A stretch of DNA of 64,000 nucleotides from an uncultured Lachnospiraceae bacterium (GCA_902775895.1 CACYNO010000001.1:186001-250000), one strand, 5' to 3'; counted from the stretch's first letter, positions 25,409-35,110 are shown. Numbers and translations: made by a program. The notes: generated by a model not told the origin, from the letters alone.

Positions 25409-26089
25409 ATGAAAGCCAAAGAAGATGTAAAAGATATTGATATCATTGAAAAGCATTGGGATGATTATTCGCCGGAATTTGATGAAGCACATGCTACAGA
25501 AGATATTGATCTTTGGAGGGAGGAACTGTTTAAACTTACAGGAGAAAAAAAGGGACTTAAAGTCTTAGATATCGGAACAGGAACTGGATTTCTTGCTCTC
25601 ATGATGGCGGAGTTGGGGAACGAGGTTTATGGAGTTGATGTATCCGAGGGCATGATGAGTATAGGGAAAGAGCATGCCAAAGAAAGAAATGTGGATGTGA
25701 AATTCATTAAAAACGAAGGTGAAAATCTTCAGTTTGATGATGATTTCTTTGATGTGGTGGTGAACTGCCGTGTTTTATGGACTTTGGTGGATCCTGATGT
25801 TTCTTTTAAGGAGTGGAAAAGGGTCATGAAACCGGGTGGCAAAGTAATTAGTTTTATAAGAGATTCTAAGGGGATGCATAAGCCTAAAAAAGAATTCATA
25901 TACAGCAAAGAGCTTGATGAAAAACTTCCCTTAAGAAAAGCAGATGAAAAAACGTATATGGAGTACATGGAAAGAGCCGGTTTTAAGAACTCAAAGGTAA
26001 TTCGCATGAGAGAGGATTTAACTGTCAAAAGAGAAACGGATGACAATAAAAAGATGTCTCCGTGGCTGGCAGTTTATGGAGAAAAGTGA
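25409..26089 (+). CDS. Class I SAM-dependent methyltransferase 2
   Basis: The 226-residue protein begins with HWDDYSPEFDEAHATED, has SAM motif I VLDIGTGTGFLALMMA (about residues 50-65), VYGVDVSEGM, and the substrate-side motif VVNCRVLWTLVDP, the counterpart of NRHLLWTLPHP in the other two methyltransferases. It lies 28 bases before the substrate-binding lipoprotein gene of the first importer and so appears to be the first gene of that operon. Methyltransferases of this type next to nickel/peptide-type importers suggest action on the imported ligand; this is inference. Confidence 0.9.
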   Translation: MKAKEDVKDIDIIEKHWDDYSPEFDEAHATEDIDLWREELFKLTGEKKGLKVLDIGTGTGFLALMMAELGNEVYGVDVSEGMMSIGKEHAKERNVDVKFIKNEGENLQFDDDFFDVVVNCRVLWTLVDPDVSFKEWKRVMKPGGKVISFIRDSKGMHKPKKEFIYSKELDEKLPLRKADEKTYMEYMERAGFKNSKVIRMREDLTVKRETDDNKKMSPWLAVYGEK

Positions 26090-26117
26090 TTTTTATAATA
26101 TTCGGAGGTCAATAAAA

Positions 26118-27737
26118 ATGAGATTAAATAAAAAAATATCTAAAGGTATTGCAATTGCATCACTCGTAACTATTTCAGGAGGCTTTTTGGCAGCCTGTGG
26201 GGGCACAACGGGGGAGAATAAGGATACAACGGCATCACAAGGTAACCAGACGACCACTACGGCGGCATCCGCATCAGCAGGAGACAAGACTTTAAGGATA
26301 GGTGAGCTTTGGGCTATTGATAATATCGACCCTGTAAGTGACGGTACACTTATAAAGGAAAAAGCCTGTGTTACAGAGGTTCTCTGTGAAGTAAATGATA
26401 AGTTCGAGCTTCAGCCTTCACTTGCAACTAAGTGGGAGAACAAGGATGAAAACACCTGGGTATTTACATTAAAAGAGGGTGTTAAGTTCCATGACGGCAC
26501 TGATATGGACGCTGAAGCTGTTGCATGGTCTATCAACAATGCCCTTGAGAAGAACCCTACTCTTGTAACCTCAACTAAGATCGCAAAGGCAGAGGCTACC
26601 GGCGCAAACGAAGTGACAATAACCACCGAGACACCTAATGCAGAGCTTCCGGAGTTCATGCATCTTGCCAATATGTCAATCATAGGCAAGGGTACATACG
26701 ACTCCAGTGGCAATCTCGTTAAGCCCATCGGAACCGGACCTTTCAAAGTAGAGGAGTTTAACAGCTCAACAGGCGTACTTACTATCGTAAGAAATGATGA
26801 TTATCATAGTACACCTGCTTCACTTGCAAAGGTTACAATCTCCGGTATGACCGATTCAAATACAAGAGCTATGGCACTTGAGGCGGGTGAGATCGACTTT
26901 ACATGCGACCTTCCCTTTAATGAGCTTACAAGACTTGATGAACTTGATAATGTAAGAGTTGAAAAATATGACACGGCTCGTATCTATACATGCCAGTTCA
27001 ACTGCAAGGGCTTATTCGGAGATAAGAAGGTAAGACAGGCAACTTCCCTTGCTATGGACAGACAGACAATATCTGACAAAGTACTTAACGGTGCCGGAAC
27101 ACCTGCTAAAAATATATTCACAGAGAATATGGCATGGTGTGACACATCTATAGACGGTTCTAAATTTGATCTTGAGCAGGCTAAGAAGCTTATGGAAGAG
27201 GCAGGATGGGTTGACTCAAACGGAGACGGTATCAGAGAAAAGGACGGTCAAGACTTCGAGTTTACTGCCATCACATATACTGAGCGTCCCGGACTTCCTC
27301 TTATCGCTGAGGCACTTCAGTCACAGCTTAAAGAGCTTGGTATGAAGGTAAATGTTTCAACAATGGATAATGCAGCCATTGAGGAAAGAAAAGAAAAGGG
27401 CGAGTGGGGCATTTATCTTGCAGGTATGGCTACAGCTATGGCTCCCAGCTCTATTTACTACCTGAACAACAACTATTCATCTGAAAAAACTGAGCCTATC
27501 GGTTACGTAAATGAAGAGTTTGACAAGCTTCTTGCAGAGGGTCAGAAGGCCTTTGATACAGAGACGAGATATGAGGTAAGTAAAAAGATCCAGAAGCTTG
27601 CTATGGAAGAGCTTCCCATTGCTTATATCTGCAACTACGGTGTAGCTTACGGCTTCAGTGAAAAGGTTCAGAACTTTAAGTTCAATCCCACAGCACATGA
27701 CTATATGTGGAATACAGATATTACCATCACAGACTGA
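26118..27737 (+). CDS. Peptide/nickel-type ABC substrate-binding lipoprotein, importer 1
   Basis: The 539-residue SBP_bac_5 family protein has a lipoprotein signal peptide (FLAAC, Cys27) and a Thr/Ser/Gln linker. The mature protein shows the family pattern LRIGELWAIDNIDPVSD, TFTLKEGVKFHDGTDMDAEAV-type loop and IGTGPFKVEEF. ATG 26118 follows CGGAGGT; the frame continues upstream to 26040 inside the methyltransferase gene and that part is not used. Specificity (nickel chelate, peptide, other) cannot be fixed by eye. Confidence 0.92.
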   Translation: MRLNKKISKGIAIASLVTISGGFLAACGGTTGENKDTTASQGNQTTTTAASASAGDKTLRIGELWAIDNIDPVSDGTLIKEKACVTEVLCEVNDKFELQPSLATKWENKDENTWVFTLKEGVKFHDGTDMDAEAVAWSINNALEKNPTLVTSTKIAKAEATGANEVTITTETPNAELPEFMHLANMSIIGKGTYDSSGNLVKPIGTGPFKVEEFNSSTGVLTIVRNDDYHSTPASLAKVTISGMTDSNTRAMALEAGEIDFTCDLPFNELTRLDELDNVRVEKYDTARIYTCQFNCKGLFGDKKVRQATSLAMDRQTISDKVLNGAGTPAKNIFTENMAWCDTSIDGSKFDLEQAKKLMEEAGWVDSNGDGIREKDGQDFEFTAITYTERPGLPLIAEALQSQLKELGMKVNVSTMDNAAIEERKEKGEWGIYLAGMATAMAPSSIYYLNNNYSSEKTEPIGYVNEEFDKLLAEGQKAFDTETRYEVSKKIQKLAMEELPIAYICNYGVAYGFSEKVQNFKFNPTAHDYMWNTDITITD

Positions 27738-27774
27738 TAAGAATAGCGTATTAAGGACAGAAAGACTATAAAAA

Positions 27775-28728
27775 ATGGCACAATTTATAATTAAAAGAAT
27801 TATTTACGGAATAATAGTCATAATAGGAGTTTCATTCCTTTCATTTATTGTACTCAGTCTTGCACCGGGGGATGATGCGGTAACCATCCTTACACATACG
27901 TTTATAGGCTTCGATGACCAGATCTACCAGCAGGATGTAAATACTGTCACCAACCTGTACAGCTTGGACAGACCATTGGTGATGCAGTACGGCTCCTGGC
28001 TGGGGAATGCCATAAAGGGAGATTGGGGCGTGTCATACGTACACAATCTCCCTGTTTGGCAGATGATCCTGGGTAAGATTCCCTATACTCTGACACTGGG
28101 TATTACCGCCTTCGGTATTGCTTTTGTGATATCCGTTCCAATAGGTCTTTATGTTGCTACCCACAGGAACGGTGTGGTTGACCATGTAAGCAGGATAATA
28201 ACCATATTTTTCGGGTCTATTCCCAGCTTCTGGCTGGCGCTGGTGCTTATACTGATATTCAGTGTGAAGCTCCATTGGCTGCCGATTACCGGAATGGGGT
28301 CTGTGCGGCATGTTATCCTGCCTTGTGTCACCCTGATGGTTGGCATGATACCATCCACTCTCAGGATCACCAGATCGAGTATGAGCGAGGTTATGGGACA
28401 GGACTACATGGTTACAGCTAAATCAAAGGGTCTTACTGAAAGGCAGTCTGTCTACAGACATGCTTTGGTCAACACCCTTCCTCCTGTCATTACCATGGCA
28501 GGCCTGGAGGTTGGTCATATACTTGGTGGCTCTGTTATCGTTGAGACTATCTTTGTATGGCCGGGTATCGGTAAGTTACTATATGACTCTATTATTTCAA
28601 AGGATTATCCTATGATGCAGGGATGTATTGTAACTATTGCAATAGGATATATTGTTTCTATGCTGGTTGTTGATATTGTTACAGCTGCTATCGACCCTCG
28701 TATCAGGTTGGGAGGTGGCAGGAATTGA
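27775..28728 (+). CDS. ABC importer permease, DppB/NikB type, importer 1
   Basis: The 317-residue protein has six membrane segments and the EAA-type loop DYMVTAKSKGLTERQSVYRHALVN, which docks on the ATPases, followed by P(V)ITMAGLEVGHILGGSVIVE. The N-terminus (IIKRIIYGIIVIIGVSF) is typical of the first permease of peptide/nickel importers. It starts 37 bases after the binding-protein gene and overlaps the next permease by four bases. Confidence 0.92.
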   Translation: MAQFIIKRIIYGIIVIIGVSFLSFIVLSLAPGDDAVTILTHTFIGFDDQIYQQDVNTVTNLYSLDRPLVMQYGSWLGNAIKGDWGVSYVHNLPVWQMILGKIPYTLTLGITAFGIAFVISVPIGLYVATHRNGVVDHVSRIITIFFGSIPSFWLALVLILIFSVKLHWLPITGMGSVRHVILPCVTLMVGMIPSTLRITRSSMSEVMGQDYMVTAKSKGLTERQSVYRHALVNTLPPVITMAGLEVGHILGGSVIVETIFVWPGIGKLLYDSIISKDYPMMQGCIVTIAIGYIVSMLVVDIVTAAIDPRIRLGGGRN

Positions 28729-29579
28729 AAAAGGGAATTAAAAGTAGATTTTTTTCAAGACGCAGATCCCTTTTCACCATCGGTATCATATGCTCTGTAA
28801 TTATCGCTTTTTTTACGATAATAGGACCATTTATATGGAACGCTGATCCTACTGCTACAGACTATGCCAATCAATGTCTTCCTCCCAGTGGTGAGCACTG
28901 GTTTGGAACCGATAACAATGGAAGAGATGTTTTTACCAGAGTTATATCCGGAGCACATCTATCCATCGGTGTTGCCCTTGCGGTTGTGGGTATAGGAGCT
29001 GCTATAGGTATAACTGTAGGAATTGTTGCAGGTTTTGCCGGCGGAGCAGTGGATACAATTCTTATGAGGATAGTTGAGATCATGCTGTCCTTCCCGGGTA
29101 TCATATTTGCTTTGGCTGTTCTTGGTACTTTGGGTAATGGTACAGAGCATCAAATAATAGCTCTGGCAGCTGTTCGATGGGCACATTACGCCAGATTGGT
29201 TCGTATTGAGACTATTTCCGTAATGAACTCAGAGTATCTGCCGGCTTCAAGGGCTATTGGAAATTCCAAATTAAGGATTGTGTTCCGCTACATTCTGCCA
29301 AACATTATTGGCAGGGTTATTGTTATTGCGACATTGAGTATAGGACCTGTTATTCTGGCAGGAGCTTCTCTTAGTTATTTAGGACTGGGGGCACAGATTC
29401 CAAGTCCCGAATGGGGACTGATGATAAACGGTGGCAAGGAATATATAAGGCAGGCTCCATGGATAACGGTGGCTCCCGGTATTGCTGCAGTCTTTACCGC
29501 ATTTTCATTTAATCTTTTAGGTGAGGGTATAGGTGATCTTATTGATCCTCGTCTAAAGGAGAAAGCTGAGGTGGACTAA
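28725..29579 (+). CDS. ABC importer permease, DppC/NikC type, importer 1
   Basis: The 284-residue second permease has the family markers HWFGTDNNGRDVFTRVISGA, RIVEIMLSFPGIIFAL, the EAA-like segment YLPASRAIGNSKLRIVFRY and LGAQIPSPEWGLMI. The start is TTG 28725, overlapping the stop of the first permease, with GGGAGGTGG upstream. It forms the membrane channel with the first permease. Confidence 0.92.
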   Translation: MKKGIKSRFFSRRRSLFTIGIICSVIIAFFTIIGPFIWNADPTATDYANQCLPPSGEHWFGTDNNGRDVFTRVISGAHLSIGVALAVVGIGAAIGITVGIVAGFAGGAVDTILMRIVEIMLSFPGIIFALAVLGTLGNGTEHQIIALAAVRWAHYARLVRIETISVMNSEYLPASRAIGNSKLRIVFRYILPNIIGRVIVIATLSIGPVILAGASLSYLGLGAQIPSPEWGLMINGGKEYIRQAPWITVAPGIAAVFTAFSFNLLGEGIGDLIDPRLKEKAEVD

Positions 29580-30529
29580 TGAGTGGAGAACCAGTTATAA
29601 AGACCGAGGATTTAAGCGTAGAATTTCAGGTAGGGAACGGTAGTGTGAAGGCACTGCATGATATAAATGTCTCTATATATGACGGAGAGGTACTATGTCT
29701 TTTAGGAGAGAGCGGGAGCGGCAAATCTGTTTTTGGCAACTCTATACTTAGGCTTCACCCTGATAATGCCTTGGTAAAGGGAAAGATTTTCTTTAACGGA
29801 CAGGAGATAACTGCACTTTCAGATAAGGAATTTCTTCCTTTGAGAGGTGCTCAGCTTGCATGGGTACCTCAAAGTGCAGCATCCAGCCTGAATCCGTTAA
29901 AATCAATTGGAAAACAGGTGGATGAGGTCTACAGGCTTCATGTGGAAAATGATAAAAAAAAGGCAAGGGAAAATACTATAGATCTTTTCAGACTACTGGG
30001 GCTGCCCAGACTTCCGGAACTTGCTGACGACTATCCGCATGAGCTGTCAGGGGGAATGAAGCAGCGTGTACTTGTGGCTATGGGAACAAGTGCTTTTCCT
30101 AAGTTTATCGTTGTAGATGAGCCCACAAAGGGACTTGATGCCGTTCGTAAAAGGGAAGTTATCAAGCGTATCGGTCATATGCAAAAGACCCACAAATCTA
30201 CTATGCTCCTTATAACGCATGATGTGGCTGTGGCGGAAAGTCTTGCCAATGACATAGGGGTAATGTATGCAGGAGAGATAGTGGAATACGGTTCCAAGGA
30301 TGAAGTCCTTAATTCTCCTAAGCATCCTTATACAAGAGGACTTATTAATGCACTGCCTCAAAATGGTTTTCATGCAATAAAGGGATTTTCACCTTCTGCT
30401 TCTGACATGCCCACAGGTTGTAAATTCAATCCGCGCTGTCCGGAGTGTACACAAGAGTGTATAGACGGTCATCCGAAACTTATTATCTCCGAGTCAGAAA
30501 AACATGTAGCGAGGTGTTACCATGCTTGA
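29579..30529 (+). CDS. ABC importer ATPase, DppD/NikD type, importer 1
   Basis: The 316-residue ATPase has Walker A GESGSGKS, Q-loop VPQSAASSLNP, signature LSGGMKQR and Walker B FIVVDEPTKGLD. The C-terminal oligopeptide-type extension keeps the four-Cys motif, CKFNPRCPECTQEC ending with ARC, which holds a [4Fe-4S] cluster in the mycobacterial OppABCD complex. The start overlaps the stop of the permease (TAATG), and the end overlaps the next ATPase. Confidence 0.92.
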   Translation: MSGEPVIKTEDLSVEFQVGNGSVKALHDINVSIYDGEVLCLLGESGSGKSVFGNSILRLHPDNALVKGKIFFNGQEITALSDKEFLPLRGAQLAWVPQSAASSLNPLKSIGKQVDEVYRLHVENDKKKARENTIDLFRLLGLPRLPELADDYPHELSGGMKQRVLVAMGTSAFPKFIVVDEPTKGLDAVRKREVIKRIGHMQKTHKSTMLLITHDVAVAESLANDIGVMYAGEIVEYGSKDEVLNSPKHPYTRGLINALPQNGFHAIKGFSPSASDMPTGCKFNPRCPECTQECIDGHPKLIISESEKHVARCYHA

Positions 30530-31286
30530 ATTTAAAAATGTTACAAAACAATACAGAAGCGGCATGTTCGGTACTCATTTGACAAAAGCGGTGGATGATG
30601 TTTCGTTTTGCGTTGGTGAAAATGAAAGACTGGGGCTTTTAGGGGAGAGCGGCTGTGGCAAATCTACCATAGCCCAGCTTGCAATGAAACTTCTAAAGCC
30701 CTCTAAAGGAAGTATAGAATATAATGGAAAAAACATTAAGCACATGTCTCGTTCTGAAATGAAGAATTACAGAAAAAATGTGCAGATCATTTTCCAAAAT
30801 CCGCAACAGGTCTTTAATCCACGCATGAAGTTCAGAGAGACCATATCTGAGCCTGTGCGAATTTACAATCTGGCATCCTCGCCTGAAGAGGAAAAGAAGA
30901 TCATATCAGAGCACATGGAAATGTTTGGTCTTCCTGAAGAACTGTTTGACAGATATCCACAGGAGATAAGTGGAGGTCAGGCCCAGCGTATAGCCATAAT
31001 GCGTATCTTGATGTTAAAGCCTGAAATCATAATAGCAGATGAGCCTACCACCATGCTGGATGTCAGTGTCCAAGCCCAGATACTCGAACTGCTTAAGGAG
31101 GTAATGGATAAAAATAACATAACTTTGATTTTTGTATCACATGATCTGGATGTAGTGAGGGCAATGTGTAAAAGAATTATGGTGATAAAAGATGGGCAGG
31201 TAGTCGAACAGGGAAGTGTCGATGATATTTTTGACAGACCTGAAAATGAGTACACCCGGATGCTGGTTGATTCATTAAAGGAATGA
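30522..31286 (+). CDS. ABC importer ATPase, DppF/NikE type, importer 1
   Basis: The 254-residue second ATPase has Walker A GESGCGKST, Q-loop IFQNPQQVFNPRMK, signature ISGGQAQR and Walker B IIADEPTTMLD. It ends at the last LVDSLKE without the Cys-rich extension, as usual for the shorter DppF/NikE subunit. It starts eight bases inside the upstream ATPase gene and ends the operon MT2-SBP-perm-perm-ATPase-ATPase. Confidence 0.92.
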   Translation: MLEFKNVTKQYRSGMFGTHLTKAVDDVSFCVGENERLGLLGESGCGKSTIAQLAMKLLKPSKGSIEYNGKNIKHMSRSEMKNYRKNVQIIFQNPQQVFNPRMKFRETISEPVRIYNLASSPEEEKKIISEHMEMFGLPEELFDRYPQEISGGQAQRIAIMRILMLKPEIIIADEPTTMLDVSVQAQILELLKEVMDKNNITLIFVSHDLDVVRAMCKRIMVIKDGQVVEQGSVDDIFDRPENEYTRMLVDSLKE

Positions 31287-31373
31287 ATCCGGAGACCATA
31301 TAAAAGCTACTTCATGGAGCGATCCCAATGTTTATGGTCGGTGGTATAAAATAACAAAATAATATTAAGATGC

Positions 31374-31417
31374 AAAGCAAATCTTTCCTATCATAGGGGG
31401 AAAGGTTTGCTTTTATT
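31374..31417 (+). terminator. Terminator after importer 1
   Basis: AAAGCAAATCTTTCC (31374-31388) pairs with GGAAAGGTTTGCTTT (31399-31413) with one G-U pair and a ten-base loop, followed by T-rich sequence. Confidence 0.9.
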
Positions 31418-31438
31418 TTATTAAAAAAGCCCTTTTTT

Positions 31439-31470
31439 TTGACAAAATATCCCCCTACGGGGGTTATAAA
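31439..31470 (+). promoter_or_regulatory. Promoter of importer 2 with C/G-tract dyad, copy D
   Basis: TTGACA (31439-31444) and TATAAA (31465-31470) or TTATAA (31464-31469) are separated by 19-20 bases, longer than the usual 17. The spacer carries CCCCC-TAC-GGGGG (31451-31463), the same dyad as at 20329-20340. Placement between -35 and -10 fits metal-sensing regulators of CsoR/RcnR (repressor) or MerR (activator with long spacer) type. The 236-base gap before importer 2 otherwise holds only the terminator above and the shared leader element at 31486. Confidence 0.55.
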
Positions 31471-31485
31471 CATAGAGGTGAATCT

Positions 31486-31502
31486 ATAGAATTAAATAAA
31501 AA
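31486..31502 (+). promoter_or_regulatory. Leader element shared with the ABC pair at 21.5 kb
   Basis: ATAGAATTAAATAAAAA repeats 21499-21515 exactly. It lies just after the promoter and before the start of the permease gene, so it would be in the mRNA leader. Confidence 0.4.
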
Positions 31503-31522
31503 ATAATGGAGTTTTCCCAAAA

Positions 31523-32512
31523 ATGAAAAAAAGAAGGATTACTAAAAAAATTATCAAGCGAGTCATTCTGTTTTTTATAGCGATGTTCGTTTTGTCTGTA
31601 GTAGTTTTTTTTCTGGCAAGGCTGGCTCCGGGAGATCCGCTGCAGGCTTTTTACGGTGAGGCACTGGATACCATGGACGAAAGTCAGATAGAGGCGGCAA
31701 GACAAAGACTTGGGCTTGATGACAATTTGTTCGTCCAGTATTTTAAGTGGCTGGGAGGGGCATTGCATGGAGATTTCGGTTTATCCCTTAAGTACAAAAT
31801 GAAGGTTCAAAATGTTGTTAATCCGCTTATCGGCAACACGTTGGGACTGGGGATCACCGCGTATTGTGTGGTCTTTGCACTGGCTATCGTACTTGCGACA
31901 GTGGCCGCGCTTCACGAAGATGACTGGTTGGATAAGATAATATGTAAAGTCGGGACGGCAACTTATTACATACCATCTTTTTGGCTTGGTGTTGTTCTTG
32001 TTCTTATATTCAGTGTGAATCTGGGATGGTTTCCAAGTAGCGGAGCATATGATGTGGGTAAGCAGGGTGATATAGGCAACAGGATACAGCATATGATATT
32101 GCCGCTTATCGTAATGATCGCAAGTCATTTCTGGTATTACGCATATATGATACGCAATAAACTTCTTGATGAGTTCAGAAAAGATTATGTGCTTTTGGCG
32201 AAGGCAAAGGGTCTTACCAGACGGCAGATCGTATGGAAGCACTGCTTAAGAAATGTGGCACCTACGATAGTAAGTATTATGGCCATAGCCATACCTCATG
32301 TTATTTCCGGAACAGTCGTAGTTGAAGCGGTGTTCGGTTATCCGGGAATAGGGAACCTGGCAGTGGAAAGTGCAAAATACCATGACTATAACATGTTGAT
32401 GATGACAGTTCTTCTTACAGGTGCGTTTGTATTTATTGCAAGCTTTGTGGCGCAGACTGTAAATGAAGAGATCGATCCGAGAATGAAAGTGACAAAGGAG
32501 ATACGATGGTAA
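31523..32512 (+). CDS. ABC importer permease, DppB/NikB type, importer 2
   Basis: The 329-residue permease has the same family features as the importer 1 permease: N-terminal membrane segment, RLAPGDPLQAFYG, the ATPase-docking loop DYVLLAKAKGLTRRQIVWKHCLRN and ISGTVVVEAVFGYPGIGN. The RBS is weak (AATGGAG at 31505). In this operon the two permeases come first and the binding protein third, the reverse of importer 1. Ends seven bases inside the next gene. Confidence 0.92.
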   Translation: MKKRRITKKIIKRVILFFIAMFVLSVVVFFLARLAPGDPLQAFYGEALDTMDESQIEAARQRLGLDDNLFVQYFKWLGGALHGDFGLSLKYKMKVQNVVNPLIGNTLGLGITAYCVVFALAIVLATVAALHEDDWLDKIICKVGTATYYIPSFWLGVVLVLIFSVNLGWFPSSGAYDVGKQGDIGNRIQHMILPLIVMIASHFWYYAYMIRNKLLDEFRKDYVLLAKAKGLTRRQIVWKHCLRNVAPTIVSIMAIAIPHVISGTVVVEAVFGYPGIGNLAVESAKYHDYNMLMMTVLLTGAFVFIASFVAQTVNEEIDPRMKVTKEIRW

Positions 32513-33471
32513 AAGATGAGGCTTTAAATAAAGCTATTACCGAAGCAGAGCAGATATCGGTCGAACAGGAACAAAAAGAAAATGATCCTTTCAAAATGGT
32601 CGGTGCGGGATATAAGACCCACACACCTCAAATAAAAAAGCTGACAATCAGACATAAGCTTAAAGGCAAGCCTTTACCTTCATTGATCGTTTTTTGTGCA
32701 ATTGCTTTTGGATGTATTATTGCTCCGCTTCTTGCAAATCATGATCCTAACGGATTCTATCTGCAGAATCTGAATCAGCCTCCTGATTCGGAATTTTTCT
32801 TTGGTACGGACTCTTTGGGAAGAGATATATTTTCAATGATCTGGTACGGAGGAAGGGTTTCTATAATCGTAGGTCTTCTCGGGGCGGCTATAACCGCTGT
32901 GATTGGAACTATATATGGGAGTCTGAGTGGAACTTCTTCGGAAAGAGTTGACTCTATACTTATGAGGATCACTGAGATGAGCGGGAGTATTCCCGGAATA
33001 TTGCTGATCCTGGTGATCACTGCCGTGTTTAATTCCAATAACGTAGTCACTCTTTCCATAGTCATAGGAATTACCGCATGGTTCGGTCTGGCAAGGATCG
33101 TGCGCAGTGAGGTGCGTCAGATAAGAAACAGTGACTATGTGATATATGCAAGAAGTTCAGGCGGCAGATTTTTATATATTTTTAAAACTCATCTTATGCC
33201 GAATTTCGTATCGGCGATCATGTTTGCGGTTGTGTCGTCAGTGGGTACGGCGATAACAATGGAATCAACACTCAGTTTCCTTGGCCTTGGATTGCCCGTA
33301 GATGTTATCTCTTGGGGTAGCATGTTATCCCTGGCCAATAAAGCTTTAGTTATGAACACATGGTGGGTGATAATCGTACCCGGCGTATTTCTTATTACGA
33401 CACTTGTATGCATAACCAATATGGCTAATTTTTACAGAAAGGAAACTAACAAAACCCCAAGTAATTTGTAA
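32506..33471 (+). CDS. ABC importer permease, DppC/NikC type, importer 2
   Basis: The 321-residue permease has a soluble N-terminal tail of about 60 residues, rich in Glu/Gln/Lys, before its first membrane segment (about 62-85). It then shows FFFGTDSLGRDIFSMIWYGG, MRITEMSGSIPGILL, the EAA loop RNSDYVIYARSSGGRF and STLSFLGLGLPVDVISWG. The N-terminal tail is longer than in the importer 1 counterpart. Translation is coupled to the upstream permease. Confidence 0.92.
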   Translation: MVKDEALNKAITEAEQISVEQEQKENDPFKMVGAGYKTHTPQIKKLTIRHKLKGKPLPSLIVFCAIAFGCIIAPLLANHDPNGFYLQNLNQPPDSEFFFGTDSLGRDIFSMIWYGGRVSIIVGLLGAAITAVIGTIYGSLSGTSSERVDSILMRITEMSGSIPGILLILVITAVFNSNNVVTLSIVIGITAWFGLARIVRSEVRQIRNSDYVIYARSSGGRFLYIFKTHLMPNFVSAIMFAVVSSVGTAITMESTLSFLGLGLPVDVISWGSMLSLANKALVMNTWWVIIVPGVFLITTLVCITNMANFYRKETNKTPSNL

Positions 33472-33490
33472 ACAAAGAGAGGATATTAAA

Positions 33491-35110
33491 ATGAAAAAAA
33501 CAATTAAATTCACGACACTTGCACTTGCCGGAGTCATGGCTGCATCAATGGCTGCCTGCTCAGGAGGAGGCGGAACTGATACAACAACCGCATCAGGCGG
33601 AGATACAACTGCAACAACGACCGCCGGCGGATCATCATCCGATCTTGCCAATACTCTTGTATATGCGGGAGAAGAGGTAAGCACCATCAATCCGCTTCTT
33701 GATACACACGGAGAACTTACACAGATAGTTTTCTCCGGTCTTTTGAAACTGGACGGAAACGGAAAACCGACGGAAGATCTTGCTGAGAGCTACGCTTTTG
33801 ATGAGTCTGCGCTTACATATACGTTTAAACTTCGTCAGGGAGTAAAGTGGCATGATGGTGAGGACTTTAACGCAGACGATGTCGTGTATACATATAAGAG
33901 GATACTTGAAGACGAAGCTCTTGCCGACAGCATAAGAAGTGATTATGAGAATATTTCTTCCGTAGATAAAAAAGACGATTATACGGTGGAGATCAAGCTT
34001 AAGAAGCTCATGCTTCCGATAGAGACATACTTTGCTATAGGTATCCTTCCTCAGCATCTCTATGATGGACAGGATCTTGAAACCACGGAATACAATCAGA
34101 AGCCGATCGGTACCGGAAGATACAAAATGGCTTCATGGGATGCTGATGGCGGTATGATCACATTCACTGCAAACACGGATTATTACGGCAAAGTTCCCAA
34201 TATTGAAAAATTAGTTTATAAAACGGTAGGAGATGAGACCACAAAGGCAACGATGATCCAGGCAGGTGAGGCAGATCTTGCATGGCTGAATTCTAAATAT
34301 GCAACAACGTTTAACGGAAATAATAACTTTACCCAGTGGGTATTTAAAACTGCAGACTACAGAGCAGCATCCATGGATATGAGTTCTGATTTCTGGAAAA
34401 AGAATGCGGATTCAATAGGTGTTCTCAATTATGCCGTAGATAAGCAGTCAATTGTTGACAGTGTTCTTGTAGGTCAGGGTGAGACAGCTTATTCACCGAT
34501 TCAGAGAAATCCTTTAGGTACGGACAAGGCTGCAGATATTTATACATACGATACTGATAAGTTTGCTTCCGAGATGGAAAAACTCGGCTGGAAAAAAGGC
34601 TCAGACGGGATATATGAAAGAAACGGAGACAAGTTCCACTTCACTATCCAAACGAGAGAGTGGGAGGAAGAGCGTGTAGATATAGCTAATGTTGTATCAA
34701 GTATGCTTAAGAAGGTTGGTGTAGAGATGGAGGTTGTATTTGTCCAGAAATTTGACTGGAAATCCGGATACAACGGCTTTCTAGCAGGATATGCTACCGA
34801 ATTTGATCCTGATATGATCTACAGACAGTACACAACTGACGGAAGCGACAATAATATGCACTATTCTAATGCAGAAGTTGATAAGTATCTTGAAGAAGGA
34901 AGATACGGAGCAACTGAAGATGCAAGAAAGACTGCTTATTCAAACTTTGAAAAAGCCTATGCACAGTCACCGGGAGTTCTTCTCATAGCTTACCTGGAGG
35001 GCAACTATGTGGGTGTTAACGGTCTTAAGGGACTTGATACAACAAGAACACTTGGACACCACGCAGTTGGCGTAATGTGGAATATAGAAGACTGGACAAT
35101 CAACAGATGA
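33491..35110 (+). CDS. Peptide/nickel-type ABC substrate-binding lipoprotein, importer 2
   Basis: The 539-residue SBP_bac_5 protein has a lipoprotein signal peptide (SMAAC, Cys23), a Gly/Thr-rich linker (about 24-55) and a mature domain with LRQGVKWHDGEDFNADDVV, IGTGRYKMASWDADGGMITF and LNYAVDKQSIVD, the standard family markers. It is only distantly similar to the importer 1 binding protein, so the ligands probably differ. The gene follows the permeases by 19 bases with AGAGAGG upstream. Confidence 0.92.
   Translation: MKKTIKFTTLALAGVMAASMAACSGGGGTDTTTASGGDTTATTTAGGSSSDLANTLVYAGEEVSTINPLLDTHGELTQIVFSGLLKLDGNGKPTEDLAESYAFDESALTYTFKLRQGVKWHDGEDFNADDVVYTYKRILEDEALADSIRSDYENISSVDKKDDYTVEIKLKKLMLPIETYFAIGILPQHLYDGQDLETTEYNQKPIGTGRYKMASWDADGGMITFTANTDYYGKVPNIEKLVYKTVGDETTKATMIQAGEADLAWLNSKYATTFNGNNNFTQWVFKTADYRAASMDMSSDFWKKNADSIGVLNYAVDKQSIVDSVLVGQGETAYSPIQRNPLGTDKAADIYTYDTDKFASEMEKLGWKKGSDGIYERNGDKFHFTIQTREWEEERVDIANVVSSMLKKVGVEMEVVFVQKFDWKSGYNGFLAGYATEFDPDMIYRQYTTDGSDNNMHYSNAEVDKYLEEGRYGATEDARKTAYSNFEKAYAQSPGVLLIAYLEGNYVGVNGLKGLDTTRTLGHHAVGVMWNIEDWTINR

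Noticed and set aside
31451-31463. CCCCC-TAC-GGGGG read as a terminator
   Set aside because: No T-run follows and a TTGACA box precedes it; a real terminator lies 35 bases upstream. The same holds for the copy at 20329.
35077-35106. N-terminal extension of the importer 2 ATPase
   Set aside because: It lies inside the end of the binding-protein gene and gives residues not seen in the family; ATG 35107 overlaps the stop in the usual ATGA manner.
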